A stretch of DNA of 64,000 bases from Pseudonocardiales bacterium (GTDB taxonomy: Bacteria > Actinomycetota > Actinomycetes > Mycobacteriales > Pseudonocardiaceae), in the NCBI GenBank assembly GCA_019243635.1, contig JAFAUB010000045.1:17405-81404 (forward strand), given 5' to 3'. The position numbers and the translations under genes are program-made. Positions 45,342 to 54,047 of this stretch are shown in pieces. The notes below the pieces were generated by a model. The model was not told where the DNA came from and did not search any database. It was given only the letters and a program-made list of their open reading frames with translations. The first letter of the stretch is position 1; each line of letters begins with the position of its first letter.

Positions 45342-46981
45342 CCGCGGCGCCCCGGTCTGATTGCCGGCTCAGCCGGCGGTAGCCCGCTCGCCGGCTCAGC
45401 CGGCGGTGACCCGAGTATCCCGTCGAGTAGTCCGGCGAGCACATCCGCGTCCACGAACGGGTGCTTGACGCCGTATACCTCTTGCGCGGTCTCGTGGCCC
45501 TTACCCGCGACGACCAGGGCATCACCCGGGCGGGCCCGTGTGACGGCATAGGCGATCGCCTCCGCCCGGTCGCCGATCTCCACGACCGAGGAGCCGGCGA
45601 CCCCCCGCGCCCCGGCGAGGATGGACGCCCGGATCGCCGCCGGGTCCTCGGTGCGCGGGTTGTCGTCGGTGACCACCAGCAGGTCGGCCCGGCGAGCTGC
45701 CTCGGCACCCATCAGCGGGCGCTTGGCCGTGTCCCGGTCTCCACCGCAGCCCAGTACCACCAGCAACCGCCCAGCGACTTGGGCCCGCACCGCGTCGAGC
45801 AGCGCGGCCACCGCAGCGGGCTTGTGCGCGTAGTCGACCAGAGCCAGGAAACCCTGGCCGCAGTCCACCCGCTGCATCCGACCGGGCACCTCGGCGGTGG
45901 CGATACCGCGGGCCAGCAGCACTGGGTCGGCCCCCGAGATGTGGCCGACGGCCAACGCGAGCAGCACGTTGGCCACATTGAACGCCCCAGGCAACCGCAC
46001 CACCAAGCGCCGATCGAACCCGTCTGGACCCAGGACGCGGAACGTCTGGCCGCCGGAGGTCTGGGCGGTGATGTCCCTAGCCTGCCACGTGGCCTCGCCG
46101 CTCAGTGAGACCGTCGTCGTCTCACCCGTGACCAGCCGCCGCCCCCAGACGTCATCGATGCACACCACCTCGGCGCCGGCGCGCCCGTCGAACAGCATCG
46201 CCTTGGCGGCGAAGTAGTCCTCGAGGTCGGCGTGGAAGTCCAGATGATCCTGGGACAGGTTGGTGAATGCGCCGACCGCGAAAGTGGTACCGGTCACACG
46301 GCCCAGCACCAGCGCATGGCTGGAGACCTCGATGGGCACGTGGGTGGCGCCGCGTTCGACCATCAACGCCAGCAGCGCCTGCAGGTCCGGCGCCTCCGGG
46401 GTGGTGAACGTGCTGGGCCGCAGCGCCTCGCCGATCCGCGCCTGCACAGTGCCGAGCAGGCCGGTGCGCGCGCCCGCCGCGCGCAACCCCGCCTCGAGAA
46501 AGTACGCCGTGGTGGTCTTGCCGGCGGTGCCGGTGATGCCGAGCACCGCCAGCCGGGTGGAGGGGTCACCGAAGGCGCGGGCGGACAGGGTGCCCAGTAC
46601 CGACCGGGGGTCCGAGTGCACCAGCACCGGGACGGTGGTTCCGGTCAGCCCGGGGCGGCGCGCACCGACGGGGTCGGTGAGCACCGCGACCGCGCCGGCG
46701 CTCAACGCCGTTCTCGCGAAATCGGCGCCATGCGGGCGACCGGAGGTCAAGCTGGGAAGCGCCGCGAACAGGTCGCCGGGAAGCACCTGTTGGGCGCGCA
46801 CCGCGACGCCCGTCACCAGTGTCCGATCGGGGCTCGGGCCGGCGGTGTGCCCCGGCGTCCGATCTGGGGGCCCCGAGACGGTCGCGCCGACCAGTGCGGC
46901 GAGTGCGGTCACCGGGGTTGGCACGGAGCGCGAGGGCCGCAGCGGCGTCTCGACCAACGAGGGAGTCACAAGGGCAGTCAC
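45338..46981 (-). CDS. murE: UDP-MurNAc-tripeptide synthetase
   Basis: MurE adds the third stem residue to UDP-MurNAc-L-Ala-D-Glu. The 547-residue protein has the P-loop [16 protein letters not shown], the [12 protein letters not shown] segment and the [10 protein letters not shown] motif, whose DNPR indicates meso-diaminopimelate as the added residue. The GTG start at 46981 is followed by a Pro/Thr-rich extension of about 40 residues. The last 20 residues repeat PPAEPA, encoded by two copies of an interspersed DNA repeat, beyond the normal MurE end. The next gene should be murF but is mraY. Confidence 0.95.
   Translation of the reverse strand: MTALVTPSLVETPLRPSRSVPTPVTALAALVGATVSGPPDRTPGHTAGPSPDRTLVTGVAVRAQQVLPGDLFAALPSLTSGRPHGADFARTALSAGAVAVLTDPVGARRPGLTGTTVPVLVHSDPRSVLGTLSARAFGDPSTRLAVLGITGTAGKTTTAYFLEAGLRAAGARTGLLGTVQARIGEALRPSTFTTPEAPDLQALLALMVERGATHVPIEVSSHALVLGRVTGTTFAVGAFTNLSQDHLDFHADLEDYFAAKAMLFDGRAGAEVVCIDDVWGRRLVTGETTTVSLSGEATWQARDITAQTSGGQTFRVLGPDGFDRRLVVRLPGAFNVANVLLALAVGHISGADPVLLARGIATAEVPGRMQRVDCGQGFLALVDYAHKPAAVAALLDAVRAQVAGRLLVVLGCGGDRDTAKRPLMGAEAARRADLLVVTDDNPRTEDPAAIRASILAGARGVAGSSVVEIGDRAEAIAYAVTRARPGDALVVAGKGHETAQEVYGVKHPFVDADVLAGLLDGILGSPPAEPASGLPPAEPAIRPGRRG
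45355..45407. repeat. Interspersed repeat copies at the murE 3' end
   Basis: A 26-bp unit GTCTGRTTGCCGGCTCAGCC followed by GGYGGT lies at 45355-45380, and a shorter copy of its core at 45391-45407. The core CCGGCT-C-AGCCGG is a perfect 6+1+6 palindrome. Two further full copies lie before rsmH at 50625-50677. Confidence 0.8.
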
Positions 46982-47110
46982 GATCTGGGGTCGGGTGCGG
47001 GTGGAGCTGAAGCCCAGCGGGGACGAAGGCTACCGGCGCTGCCCTCCGTGATCGGGGGCGGACCCGACGTCAGGGTCCGGCGCATGGTCTGACATCCGGC
47101 GCCCACAGCA

Positions 47111-48877
47111 TCAGGGCAGGCTGAGGATGGCGACCGGACTGGGTCCGGGAGACAGCGGGATCTGGTAGCGCCCCGCCAGGTAGGAGGCGATGTCGTGGAA
47201 CAACGGCGCGGCGCTGCCGACAGCCGGGTCATCGAGCATGATCCCGACAACGAAGCGTGGGGCGTCGGCAGGCAGGATGCCGGCGAAGGTGATCCAGTAG
47301 CTCGAGTTGCTGTAACAACCACAACCGGGGTTGACCTGCTGCGCGGTGCCGGTCTTGGCGGAGATCTGGTAACCGTCCAGCGCCGCCTGGGGACCGGTGC
47401 CGCGCTGTCCCGGCTCGTTCTGCACGACCGCCCGCAGCATGTCCCGCACCGTCTGGGCGGTCTGCGGGCTGACCACCCGGACACCGGCTGGTCGTGGGGT
47501 CGTGGTCCGGGTACCGTCCGGGGCGATCTCGGCGCTGATGATGCGGGGCGGGATGCGCACGCCGTCGTTGGCGATCGCCTGGTACATGCCGGCCATCTGC
47601 AGCACGGTCATCGACAGCCCTTGACCGATGGGCAGGTTGGCGAACGTGCTGCCCGACCACTGGTCCCGGGGCGGTACGCGGCCGGCACTCTCCCCAGGCA
47701 GCCCCACGTCGGTGGACTGGCCCACACCCATTCGCCTCAGCATGTCCACAAAGCGGTCCGCGCCGACGCGCTGCGCGGCGAGCAGGGTGCCGATGTTGGA
47801 TGAGAGGGCCAGCACTCCGGTGAAGGTGAGGTTCAGGGTGCCGTGTGACCACGCGTCCCGGATCGTCCGGTCAGCGACCCGGAGCTCGCCGGGGACGTGC
47901 AGCGGGGTGTCCGGCCGGATGACGCCGCTGTCGATGGCGGCGGCGGCGGTGACGACCTTGTTCACCGAACCGGGTTCGAAGGGGGCCGAGACCGCCGGGT
48001 TGCCCAGTGACTCAGGAGTCGCCGCCGCGAGGTCGTTCGGGTCGAAGGTGACGTCGTCGGCCATCGCGTAGACCTCGGCGGTGCGCGCGTCGAGCACCAC
48101 CGCACCGGCCCCTTTGGCGTGGTATTTCCGCGCATAGTCACGGAGCATCTGTTCCACCGTGAACTGCAGGTCGGAGTCCAGGGTGAGCTCGAGCCCCGAA
48201 CCGGGTACCGGCGAGCGCTCGGCGCGCTCGCTGCCCGGGATGACCGTCTCCGAACCCTCAGCGGTGTCCACCACCCGGCGACCGTCCCGGCCGGCCAGCA
48301 GGGTGTCGGCATAGTTCTCCAGGCCGACCAGTCCCCGCACTTTGCGCTCGTCGGCCCGCCAGTTCGCCACCCCCAGCACGTTGGCCGCGAGCTCACCGCC
48401 GGGGTACTGCCGGATCTCCCGGTGCTCCGCGCTGATCTCTGGGAAATCCCGCTGGACCGCCCTGGCCTGGGCCGGCGTCACCAACGGTGCCAGCAGTACT
48501 GTGGTGCGGTCGCTGCGCAGCCGGCTCAGGAGCTCCTGCTCGGACACCGTCGGCCCGAGTACCTGAGCGACGCGGCGGGCAATCGCCTGTTTGTGCGCGT
48601 CCGGATCGGCTCGGACCGCGCGCTGCTCGGCAATGATCCGCTTCGGCTGAGCGTACAAGGCCTCGGCCGCCACGCTGAACGCCAGCGGCGTGCCGTTGCG
48701 GTCCGTGATCGTGCCGCGCTGGGCGGGCAGGATCTGCACCGTGGTGCGCTGGCTCGTGGCTTGCGCGGACAGTTCAGCCGCCTGCAGTCCCTGGACGGCG
48801 ACCAGTCGGAGTCCGGCGCCCACCAGCGCGAGCACGAGTACCACCCGAGCCAGCCGCAGCCGGCCGCGCAGGCCCAT
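47111..48877 (-). CDS. ftsI: Septal transpeptidase FtsI (PBP3/PBP2b class B)
   Basis: FtsI cross-links septal peptidoglycan and is the target of beta-lactams. The 588-residue protein has one N-terminal membrane helix, a pedestal domain and a transpeptidase domain with SVNK (active Ser in EPGSVNKVV, about residue 303), SSN (in ALSSNIG) and KTGTAQQ (about residue 497). The start overlaps the ftsL stop (TGATG). It works with ftsW. A loop near the C-terminus, NPGCGCYSNSSYW, has two cysteines, seen in some actinobacterial homologues. Confidence 0.95.
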   Translation of the reverse strand: MGLRGRLRLARVVLVLALVGAGLRLVAVQGLQAAELSAQATSQRTTVQILPAQRGTITDRNGTPLAFSVAAEALYAQPKRIIAEQRAVRADPDAHKQAIARRVAQVLGPTVSEQELLSRLRSDRTTVLLAPLVTPAQARAVQRDFPEISAEHREIRQYPGGELAANVLGVANWRADERKVRGLVGLENYADTLLAGRDGRRVVDTAEGSETVIPGSERAERSPVPGSGLELTLDSDLQFTVEQMLRDYARKYHAKGAGAVVLDARTAEVYAMADDVTFDPNDLAAATPESLGNPAVSAPFEPGSVNKVVTAAAAIDSGVIRPDTPLHVPGELRVADRTIRDAWSHGTLNLTFTGVLALSSNIGTLLAAQRVGADRFVDMLRRMGVGQSTDVGLPGESAGRVPPRDQWSGSTFANLPIGQGLSMTVLQMAGMYQAIANDGVRIPPRIISAEIAPDGTRTTTPRPAGVRVVSPQTAQTVRDMLRAVVQNEPGQRGTGPQAALDGYQISAKTGTAQQVNPGCGCYSNSSYWITFAGILPADAPRFVVGIMLDDPAVGSAAPLFHDIASYLAGRYQIPLSPGPSPVAILSLP

Positions 48878-49563
48878 CAGGTACGGCCCGATGCCGGCGC
48901 CCGCGCCGGAGCCGGCGGGGCAGGTGCTGCCGGCGGCGGTGGGACGGATGCCGCTGCTGCTGGTGGGGCAGTCGCCGCCGGTGGTGGTGGAGCGGGTGCG
49001 GTGGCCCGCTGCGGCTGGCCGATCAGGACGACCGTGCCGTCCGGGCGAACGAGCAGCCGTGCCGGGTCCCCGGCGGGCACCATGCCCAGCTCGCGAGCCC
49101 GGCGAGCCAGCTCAGGCGTGGTCTCCAGCGTGGCCACCTCGCGGCTCAGGCTCTCGGAACGCTCGGTCAGGTTCCTGGCGACCTCGCGGGCACTCTGCAG
49201 GTGGTAGGAGTCAGCGGTGGCGGCTGTGGACAACCACAGCGTGGATACCAGCGTCACCCCCAGCAGCACCATCACCAGCAGCACGAAGGGCATCCGGCCG
49301 GTGTCCGCGCTCTCGGGGCGACCGTAGCCCGCCCCGATGCGCTGGGCACGCCGAACGTAGGCACGGGCGACGGCCGGAGAACGGCCTCGCGACGCCCCGG
49401 CGTCCTGGCGGGTGGGCGCCGCGGTCGAACCGCGCACCGGCACCGCGGTCGAACCGCGCACCGGCACCGCAGTCGAACCGCGCACCGGCACCGCAGTCGA
49501 ACCGCGCATCGGCGTGGTGGTCCTGCCACGCATCGCGGTCACGGTGCGGGTGATGGCCGTCAC
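48877..49563 (-). CDS. FtsL-like divisome protein
   Basis: This 228-residue bitopic protein fills the place of ftsL between rsmH and ftsI. A cytoplasmic, disordered N-terminus (1-85) holds the tandem repeat VRGSTAVP from 24-bp DNA units. A membrane helix (FVLLVMVLLGVTLVSTLWLS, about 92-111) precedes a coiled-coil region (REVARNLTERSESLSREVAT). The C-terminus is an Ala/Pro-rich tail. FtsL activates septal wall synthesis with FtsQ and FtsB. Sequence identity in this family is low, so the name rests on position and topology. Confidence 0.8.
   Translation of the reverse strand: MTAITRTVTAMRGRTTTPMRGSTAVPVRGSTAVPVRGSTAVPVRGSTAAPTRQDAGASRGRSPAVARAYVRRAQRIGAGYGRPESADTGRMPFVLLVMVLLGVTLVSTLWLSTAATADSYHLQSAREVARNLTERSESLSREVATLETTPELARRARELGMVPAGDPARLLVRPDGTVVLIGQPQRATAPAPPPPAATAPPAAAASVPPPPAAPAPPAPARAPASGRT
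49421..49512. repeat. 24-bp tandem repeats in the ftsL 5' part
   Basis: Almost four in-frame copies of a 24-bp unit begin at 49421, 49445, 49469 and 49493; they encode VRGSTAVP repeats in the disordered cytoplasmic tail of FtsL. Two unit types differ by one G/A change. Confidence 0.9.
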
Positions 49564-50597
49564 GAGGTCGACTCCGGCCGGCCCGATGCGTCCCGGTCGG
49601 GTCCGCGCGGCGGAACCGGCGCGATGCGCTGCGCGGCCCGTAGCCGCACCGACGCTGACCGCGGGTTGGCTCCGGTCTCGGCCAGGCCGGCGCGCTCGGC
49701 GCCACGGGTCAACGCGCGCAGCTGGGGTCCGTGGTCCGGCAGCTCGATCGGCAGGCCACCCGGGGTACGAGAGGTGCTCAGCTGGGTCAGTGCCCGTTTG
49801 ACGATCCGGTCCTCCAGGGAGTGGTAGGACATCACCACCAGCCGACCACCGAGGGCCAGCACACCCAACGCGGCAGGTACCGCCGAGCGCAGCGCCGCCA
49901 GCTCGCCGTTGACCTCGATCCGCAATGCTTGGAAGGTCCGCTTGGCGGGATGGCCACCGCGGCGGCGAGTGGCCGCCGGGACACTCTGATAGATGACCTC
50001 GACCAGCTGCGCGGTGGTGCTCAGCGGCCGCCGGCCCCGTTGCGCCACGACCGCGGCGGCGATCCGGCCGGCGAAGCGCTCCTCACCGTACTCCCGGAAC
50101 ACCCGAGTGAGATCAGCCTGCGAGTAGCTGTTGAGCACATCGGCCGCAGTGGGCCCGATACCGGGGTCCATTCGCATGTCCAGCGCGGCGTCGCGGGCGT
50201 AGGAGAAGCCGCGCTCGACGGCGTCAAGCTGTAGTGAGGACACCCCCAGGTCAAACAGCACACCATCGAGGCGCGGGATGCCGAGGCGCTCCAGCACGTG
50301 GGGCAGCTCGTCGTAGACGGCATGCACCAGGTGGGTACGCCTGGAGTATGCGCGCAGCCGGTCACCGGCCACAGCGAGCGCTTGCGGGTCGCGGTCGAGG
50401 CCGACCAGGGTGAGCGCGGGATGGGCGTCGAGCAGCGCGACCGCGTGGCCACCGAGACCCACCGTGGCGTCGAGCACCACGGTCGGCCGGTCCGCCAACG
50501 CGGGCCCGAGCAGCTCAAGACACCGGTACAGAAGGACAGGAGCATGCTGGTGTAACCCGGGGCACGCCCCGGTGCCGCCGGGCGGGTGCTCGGCCAC
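49560..50597 (-). CDS. rsmH: 16S rRNA N4-methylcytidine1402 methyltransferase
   Basis: RsmH (MraW) methylates C1402 of 16S rRNA with SAM. The GTG at 50597 was chosen because GGAGGGAGG lies 7 nt upstream; GTG at 50624 is possible. The protein is 345 residues, with HAPVLLYRCLELL, the SAM motif DATVGLGGHAVALL, LFDLGVSSLQLD and SYHSLEDRIVKR. It is the second gene of the dcw operon, and its stop overlaps the ftsL start. The 277-nt gap to mraZ holds two copies of the interspersed 26-bp repeat. Confidence 0.95.
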   Translation of the reverse strand: MAEHPPGGTGACPGLHQHAPVLLYRCLELLGPALADRPTVVLDATVGLGGHAVALLDAHPALTLVGLDRDPQALAVAGDRLRAYSRRTHLVHAVYDELPHVLERLGIPRLDGVLFDLGVSSLQLDAVERGFSYARDAALDMRMDPGIGPTAADVLNSYSQADLTRVFREYGEERFAGRIAAAVVAQRGRRPLSTTAQLVEVIYQSVPAATRRRGGHPAKRTFQALRIEVNGELAALRSAVPAALGVLALGGRLVVMSYHSLEDRIVKRALTQLSTSRTPGGLPIELPDHGPQLRALTRGAERAGLAETGANPRSASVRLRAAQRIAPVPPRGPDRDASGRPESTS

Positions 50598-50624
50598 CGT
50601 CAGCCTCCCTCCGCTCACACCCAC

Positions 50625-50677
50625 GTCTGGTTGCCGGCTCAGCCGGTGGTGGTCTGGTTGCCGGCTCAGCCGGCGGT
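50625..50677. repeat. Interspersed repeat pair between mraZ and rsmH
   Basis: Two 26-bp copies (50625-50650 and 50652-50677) of the same unit found at the murE 3' end; only one Y position differs between them. They are non-coding here. Each has the palindromic core CCGGCTCAGCCGG. Confidence 0.85.
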
Positions 50678-50874
50678 CTTCGTGCGCGACGCAGCCGCCG
50701 GTCGCCGGTTCGTCATCCGAACACTCCGGGTGCCGCCAGGTCTCCGCCCGGTGCCAGATCCTGGCGCCGGGGAAGGTGCGTCAGGGCTCTGCTGGTCCGT
50801 GTCGTGACGCATCGCGGTCGCTGTGGTTGAGCACGGTCGATGCGCCTCCGGGCGGAGGCCTCGTGGCACCGGGG

Positions 50875-51306
50875 TCACATCACGCCAGGCAGCACCTCCT
50901 CATGCGCCTGGGAGTAGGACTCCTCGTGCTCCTCCAGGTAGCGCTGCCACGCCGCGCTATCCCAGATCTCCAAACGGTTGATCGCCCCGATCACCGCGCA
51001 GTCCTTGCTCAGCCCGGCGTAGCGCCGCAGCTCGGCCGCGATCGAGATACGGCCCTGCCCATCCGGGCGTTGCTCGTCGGTGCCGGCGAACAGGTAACGC
51101 TGGTAGGCCCGCACCGCCTCGTTGGTGAACGGCGCAGCCGCCACCTTGCGGGCCATCTCCTCGAACTCGGCACGCGGGAAGATGTAGAGGCAGTGGTCCT
51201 GTCCCTTGGTGACCATCAACCCCCCTGCGAGCGCATCGCGGAACTTCGCCGGCAACGTCAACCGGCCCTTGTCGTCGAGCCGGGGCGTGTGCGTGCCCAG
51301 GAACAC
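50875..51306 (-). CDS. mraZ: MraZ transcriptional regulator of the dcw cluster
   Basis: MraZ is an AbrB-fold protein that binds repeats in front of its own gene and controls the dcw operon. The GTG at 51306 (GGAGGTG upstream) gives 143 residues, the normal length, beginning [20 protein letters not shown]. The two SpoVT/AbrB repeats are at about 5-50 and 75-120 ([17 protein letters not shown]). A promoter with TTGACA and a hairpin lie upstream, and the rest of the wall-division operon follows. Confidence 0.95.
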   Translation of the reverse strand: MFLGTHTPRLDDKGRLTLPAKFRDALAGGLMVTKGQDHCLYIFPRAEFEEMARKVAAAPFTNEAVRAYQRYLFAGTDEQRPDGQGRISIAAELRRYAGLSKDCAVIGAINRLEIWDSAAWQRYLEEHEESYSQAHEEVLPGVM

Positions 51307-51347
51307 GCCACACACCTCCCCAGCCACCCCACCCAGTCCCGTGGACC

Positions 51348-51377
51348 GGCAGTGGAGCACTCCTGCGCTCCACTGCC
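51348..51377. promoter_or_regulatory. 11-bp inverted repeat in the mraZ leader
   Basis: Arms 51348-51358 and 51367-51377 (GGCAGTGGAGC and its complement) are a perfect inverted repeat with an 8-nt loop. It lies just downstream of the predicted -10, at or next to the transcript start, and 42 nt before the mraZ start codon, so it could be an operator or 5' mRNA hairpin. Confidence 0.6.
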
Positions 51378-51381
51378 AACC

Positions 51382-51409
51382 ACCGTACCCCACTTTCCAC
51401 CACTGTCAA
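51382..51409 (-). promoter_or_regulatory. mraZ (dcw) promoter
   Basis: On the minus strand TTGACA (51409-51404) and TACGGT (51387-51382) are spaced by 16 bp, a good housekeeping promoter for the dcw operon. The spacer and flanks hold several GTGG/GTGGGG direct repeats (GTGGTGGAAAGTGGGG), similar to the TGGG repeats bound by MraZ in other bacteria. Confidence 0.7.
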
Positions 51410-51724
51410 CGCGCGACCACCCCACGTGTTGTCGGCATTGAGTAATCGGTCCAGCTCAGCGGCAGTGTTCAGGAGTGGGGGCAGCTACCCCGCGCGCGAC
51501 CCGCTCCTCAGCTCAGCAGGCACCGGCCGAGGCATGACAGACGCTGCCGACGCCTCCGGGGCGCCCACGTGGGGGAAAGTGGGGAGTACGACCCCGAGGG
51601 ATGCTCGTCGTCGTTCTGGGCGGGAAGGTGTTCCCGCGCGGTGATCCGCTCAGCACGGTTTGACAGACTCGGCTCAGCGCTGGCGTTCCCGTGACCCCAG
51701 CCACCGGCAACCCCAGGAGATCGC

Positions 51725-52783
51725 GTGAGTCCGAGTATCCGGCCGCAAGTGGCGGACGTGCACGCCGCCTCGCAGCGGATCATGGGCAACATCGAGCGGA
51801 TCCTGGTCGGCAAGCCCGATGCGGTCCGGACCGCGTTGATCACTCTGCTCGCCGAGGGGCACCTGCTGGTCGAGGACGTGCCGGGAGTCGGCAAGACGTC
51901 GCTGGCCAAGGCGTTGGCCCGGTCCGTGGACTGCACGGTCACCCGGATCCAGTTCACCCCAGACCTGCTGCCCAGCGACATCACCGGGGTGTCCGTCTTC
52001 AATCGCGGCACCGGGGACTTCGAGTTCCGACCAGGTCCGGTCTTCGCCAACGTGGTGGTCGGCGACGAGATCAACCGGGCCTCCCCCAAGACCCAGTCCG
52101 CGCTGTTGGAGTGCATGGAGGAGCGCCAGGTCACCGTCGACGGGCGCAGCTACCCGCTGAGCGGCCCGTTCATGGTGATCGCGACCCAGAACCCGGTGGA
52201 GATGGAAGGCACCTATCCGTTGCCCGAAGCCCAGCGTGACCGGTTCACCACCCGGATCTCGTTGGGCTACCCGGACCCCGCCGCGGAGCTCGCGATGGTC
52301 GATGAGCACGCGGCCATCGACCCGTTCGCCACCCTGGAGCCGGTATCCACCTCGGCCGAGGTAAGAGCGCTGTGCCAGGCGGTTCGCCTGATCCACATGT
52401 CCGCCGGCCTGCGCCGCTACGTGGTGGAGGTGGTCAGCGCAACCCGCCGGTTGCCCGATCTTCGGGTGGGCGCCTCGCCACGCGCCACGCTGCAGCTGAT
52501 CCGCGCCAGCCGGGCCGCCGCCGCGCTGGCCGGTCGGGACTTCGTGATACCCGACGACGTGCAGGCTATGGCGCAGCCGGTGCTGTCCCATCGGCTGGTG
52601 CTCACCGCGCATGCGCAAGTCGATCGAGTCTCCCCGGAGAACCTGGTGCGGGATGTGCTGGCACGCGTGCCGGTACCGCATGCTCCGACCAGACCGGCGC
52701 CCACCGGTGACCGCAACGTCGATGGCCGGGACGAGGGCCGCAACGGCGTCATGGGCCGGCGGCGTTCACCCCGGGTACCCTGA
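51725..52783 (+). CDS. MoxR-family AAA+ ATPase
   Basis: MoxR proteins are chaperone-like AAA+ ATPases that usually act with a DUF58/VWA partner. The 352-residue protein has Walker A DVPGVGKTSLAKAL, Walker B VVGDEINRASPKTQSALLEC and sensor 1 FMVIATQNPVEMEGTYPLPE. The start is a GTG at 51725 preceded by CCCAGGAG. It forms a three-gene set with DUF58 and a transglutaminase membrane protein, conserved near mraZ in actinobacteria. It diverges from mraZ. Confidence 0.93.
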   Translation: MSPSIRPQVADVHAASQRIMGNIERILVGKPDAVRTALITLLAEGHLLVEDVPGVGKTSLAKALARSVDCTVTRIQFTPDLLPSDITGVSVFNRGTGDFEFRPGPVFANVVVGDEINRASPKTQSALLECMEERQVTVDGRSYPLSGPFMVIATQNPVEMEGTYPLPEAQRDRFTTRISLGYPDPAAELAMVDEHAAIDPFATLEPVSTSAEVRALCQAVRLIHMSAGLRRYVVEVVSATRRLPDLRVGASPRATLQLIRASRAAAALAGRDFVIPDDVQAMAQPVLSHRLVLTAHAQVDRVSPENLVRDVLARVPVPHAPTRPAPTGDRNVDGRDEGRNGVMGRRRSPRVP

Positions 52784-52784
52784 G

Positions 52785-54047
52785 GTGCCCAGGCGGCTCG
52801 CCGGCCTGACCACCCGCGGCCAGTGCCTGCTCGCCGCCGGACTCGCGGCGGCGCTGTGCTCGGTGCTGGTCAACGAACGGGACCTGCTACGGATGGCAGC
52901 CTTCGCCGTGGTGCTTCCGCTACTGACCAGCGTGATCGTCGGGCACACCCAGATCAGGCTGCGGGCGGCCCGAAAGCTGATGCCATCCCGGGTCGAGGTC
53001 GGCGGCGACTGCCAGGCGCACCTGACGCTGCGCGGCACCGGAGCGCTGAGCGGCCGGCTGCTGCTCGAGGACGTGGTACCCCAGGCGCTGGGCGGCCCTC
53101 GCCGAACCGTGGTGGCGCGCCTGCCGCGTCGCGGCGCGGTGACGCTGATCTACCCGCTTCATCCCCCGGAGCGCGGGGTGCACTCGCTGGGTCCGCTGAC
53201 CGCGCGGATCACCGATCCACTCGGCCTGGCGGAGTACAACCGCACGCTCGCCGGGCACAGCCGGCTGGTCGTGATCCCCACGGTGGTGCCGCTGACCGGG
53301 TTGCCCGTCGGCGGCGAGCTGGGTGCCGGCGAGGCGGACGGCGGGCGAGTGGGCGTCGGCTCAGGCCAGGACGCCGTGGTGGTGCGCAGTTACCGGCAAG
53401 GTGATGACTTGCGCAAGGTGCACTGGCGCACGTCGGCACGGCGAGACGAGCTGATGGTCCGGGTTGAGGAGTGGCTGGAGCGCGATGGCGCCATCGTGCT
53501 GCTGGACCACCGCAGCGGCGCACATCGCGGCAGCGGCTCCACCTCAAGCCTGGAGTACGCGGTGTCGCTGGCCGCCAGCGTGTATGTGCATCTGCGGCAG
53601 CGCGGTCAGCGGGTGCGGCTGGTCACCGGTGACGGACTGGTGCGAGCCGGCGCCGGTGGCGGGGCCGACCACACCGTCGACACTGCACTCGACACCCTGG
53701 CCGCGCTGCGCGCGACCGACCAGCGCGACCTCGCCGGCGGCCCGGCGATGGCCGAGCGGCAGGAGGTGGTCGCCGTGCTCGGGGCGGTCGGGCCGGTAGC
53801 CGTCGAACAGCTGCTGGCGCACCGCCCGAGCGGCATACGCAGCCACGCCGTGCTGCTGGACGTCGCGGCCTGGGGCGCTGGAGGGGACGTCTCCCCTGGT
53901 GCCGCCGCGCCCGATCCGGCGCGGGCCGCCCGGCTGCTCGTCGCGGCGGGCTGGTCGGTCGCGGTGGCCCGCCCGGAGCGGCCGCCGTCGGCGGTGTGGG
54001 ACCAGTTGTGCATCAGCTCCCGCCACACACCGCGAGTGTCGCGGTGA
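52785..54047 (+). CDS. DUF58 (VWA-like) membrane protein
   Basis: This 420-residue protein starts at a GTG (52785) one base after the MoxR stop. Two membrane segments (CLLAAGLAAALCSVLVNERD and MAAFAVVLPLLTSVIVGHTQ) precede a beta-rich region and the DUF58 core with VRSYRQGDDLRKVHWRTSAR, the family signature. DUF58 proteins are partners of MoxR ATPases. Their exact role is unknown, though the set is linked with envelope processes. The stop overlaps the transglutaminase start (GTGA). Confidence 0.9.
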   Translation: MPRRLAGLTTRGQCLLAAGLAAALCSVLVNERDLLRMAAFAVVLPLLTSVIVGHTQIRLRAARKLMPSRVEVGGDCQAHLTLRGTGALSGRLLLEDVVPQALGGPRRTVVARLPRRGAVTLIYPLHPPERGVHSLGPLTARITDPLGLAEYNRTLAGHSRLVVIPTVVPLTGLPVGGELGAGEADGGRVGVGSGQDAVVVRSYRQGDDLRKVHWRTSARRDELMVRVEEWLERDGAIVLLDHRSGAHRGSGSTSSLEYAVSLAASVYVHLRQRGQRVRLVTGDGLVRAGAGGGADHTVDTALDTLAALRATDQRDLAGGPAMAERQEVVAVLGAVGPVAVEQLLAHRPSGIRSHAVLLDVAAWGAGGDVSPGAAAPDPARAARLLVAAGWSVAVARPERPPSAVWDQLCISSRHTPRVSR

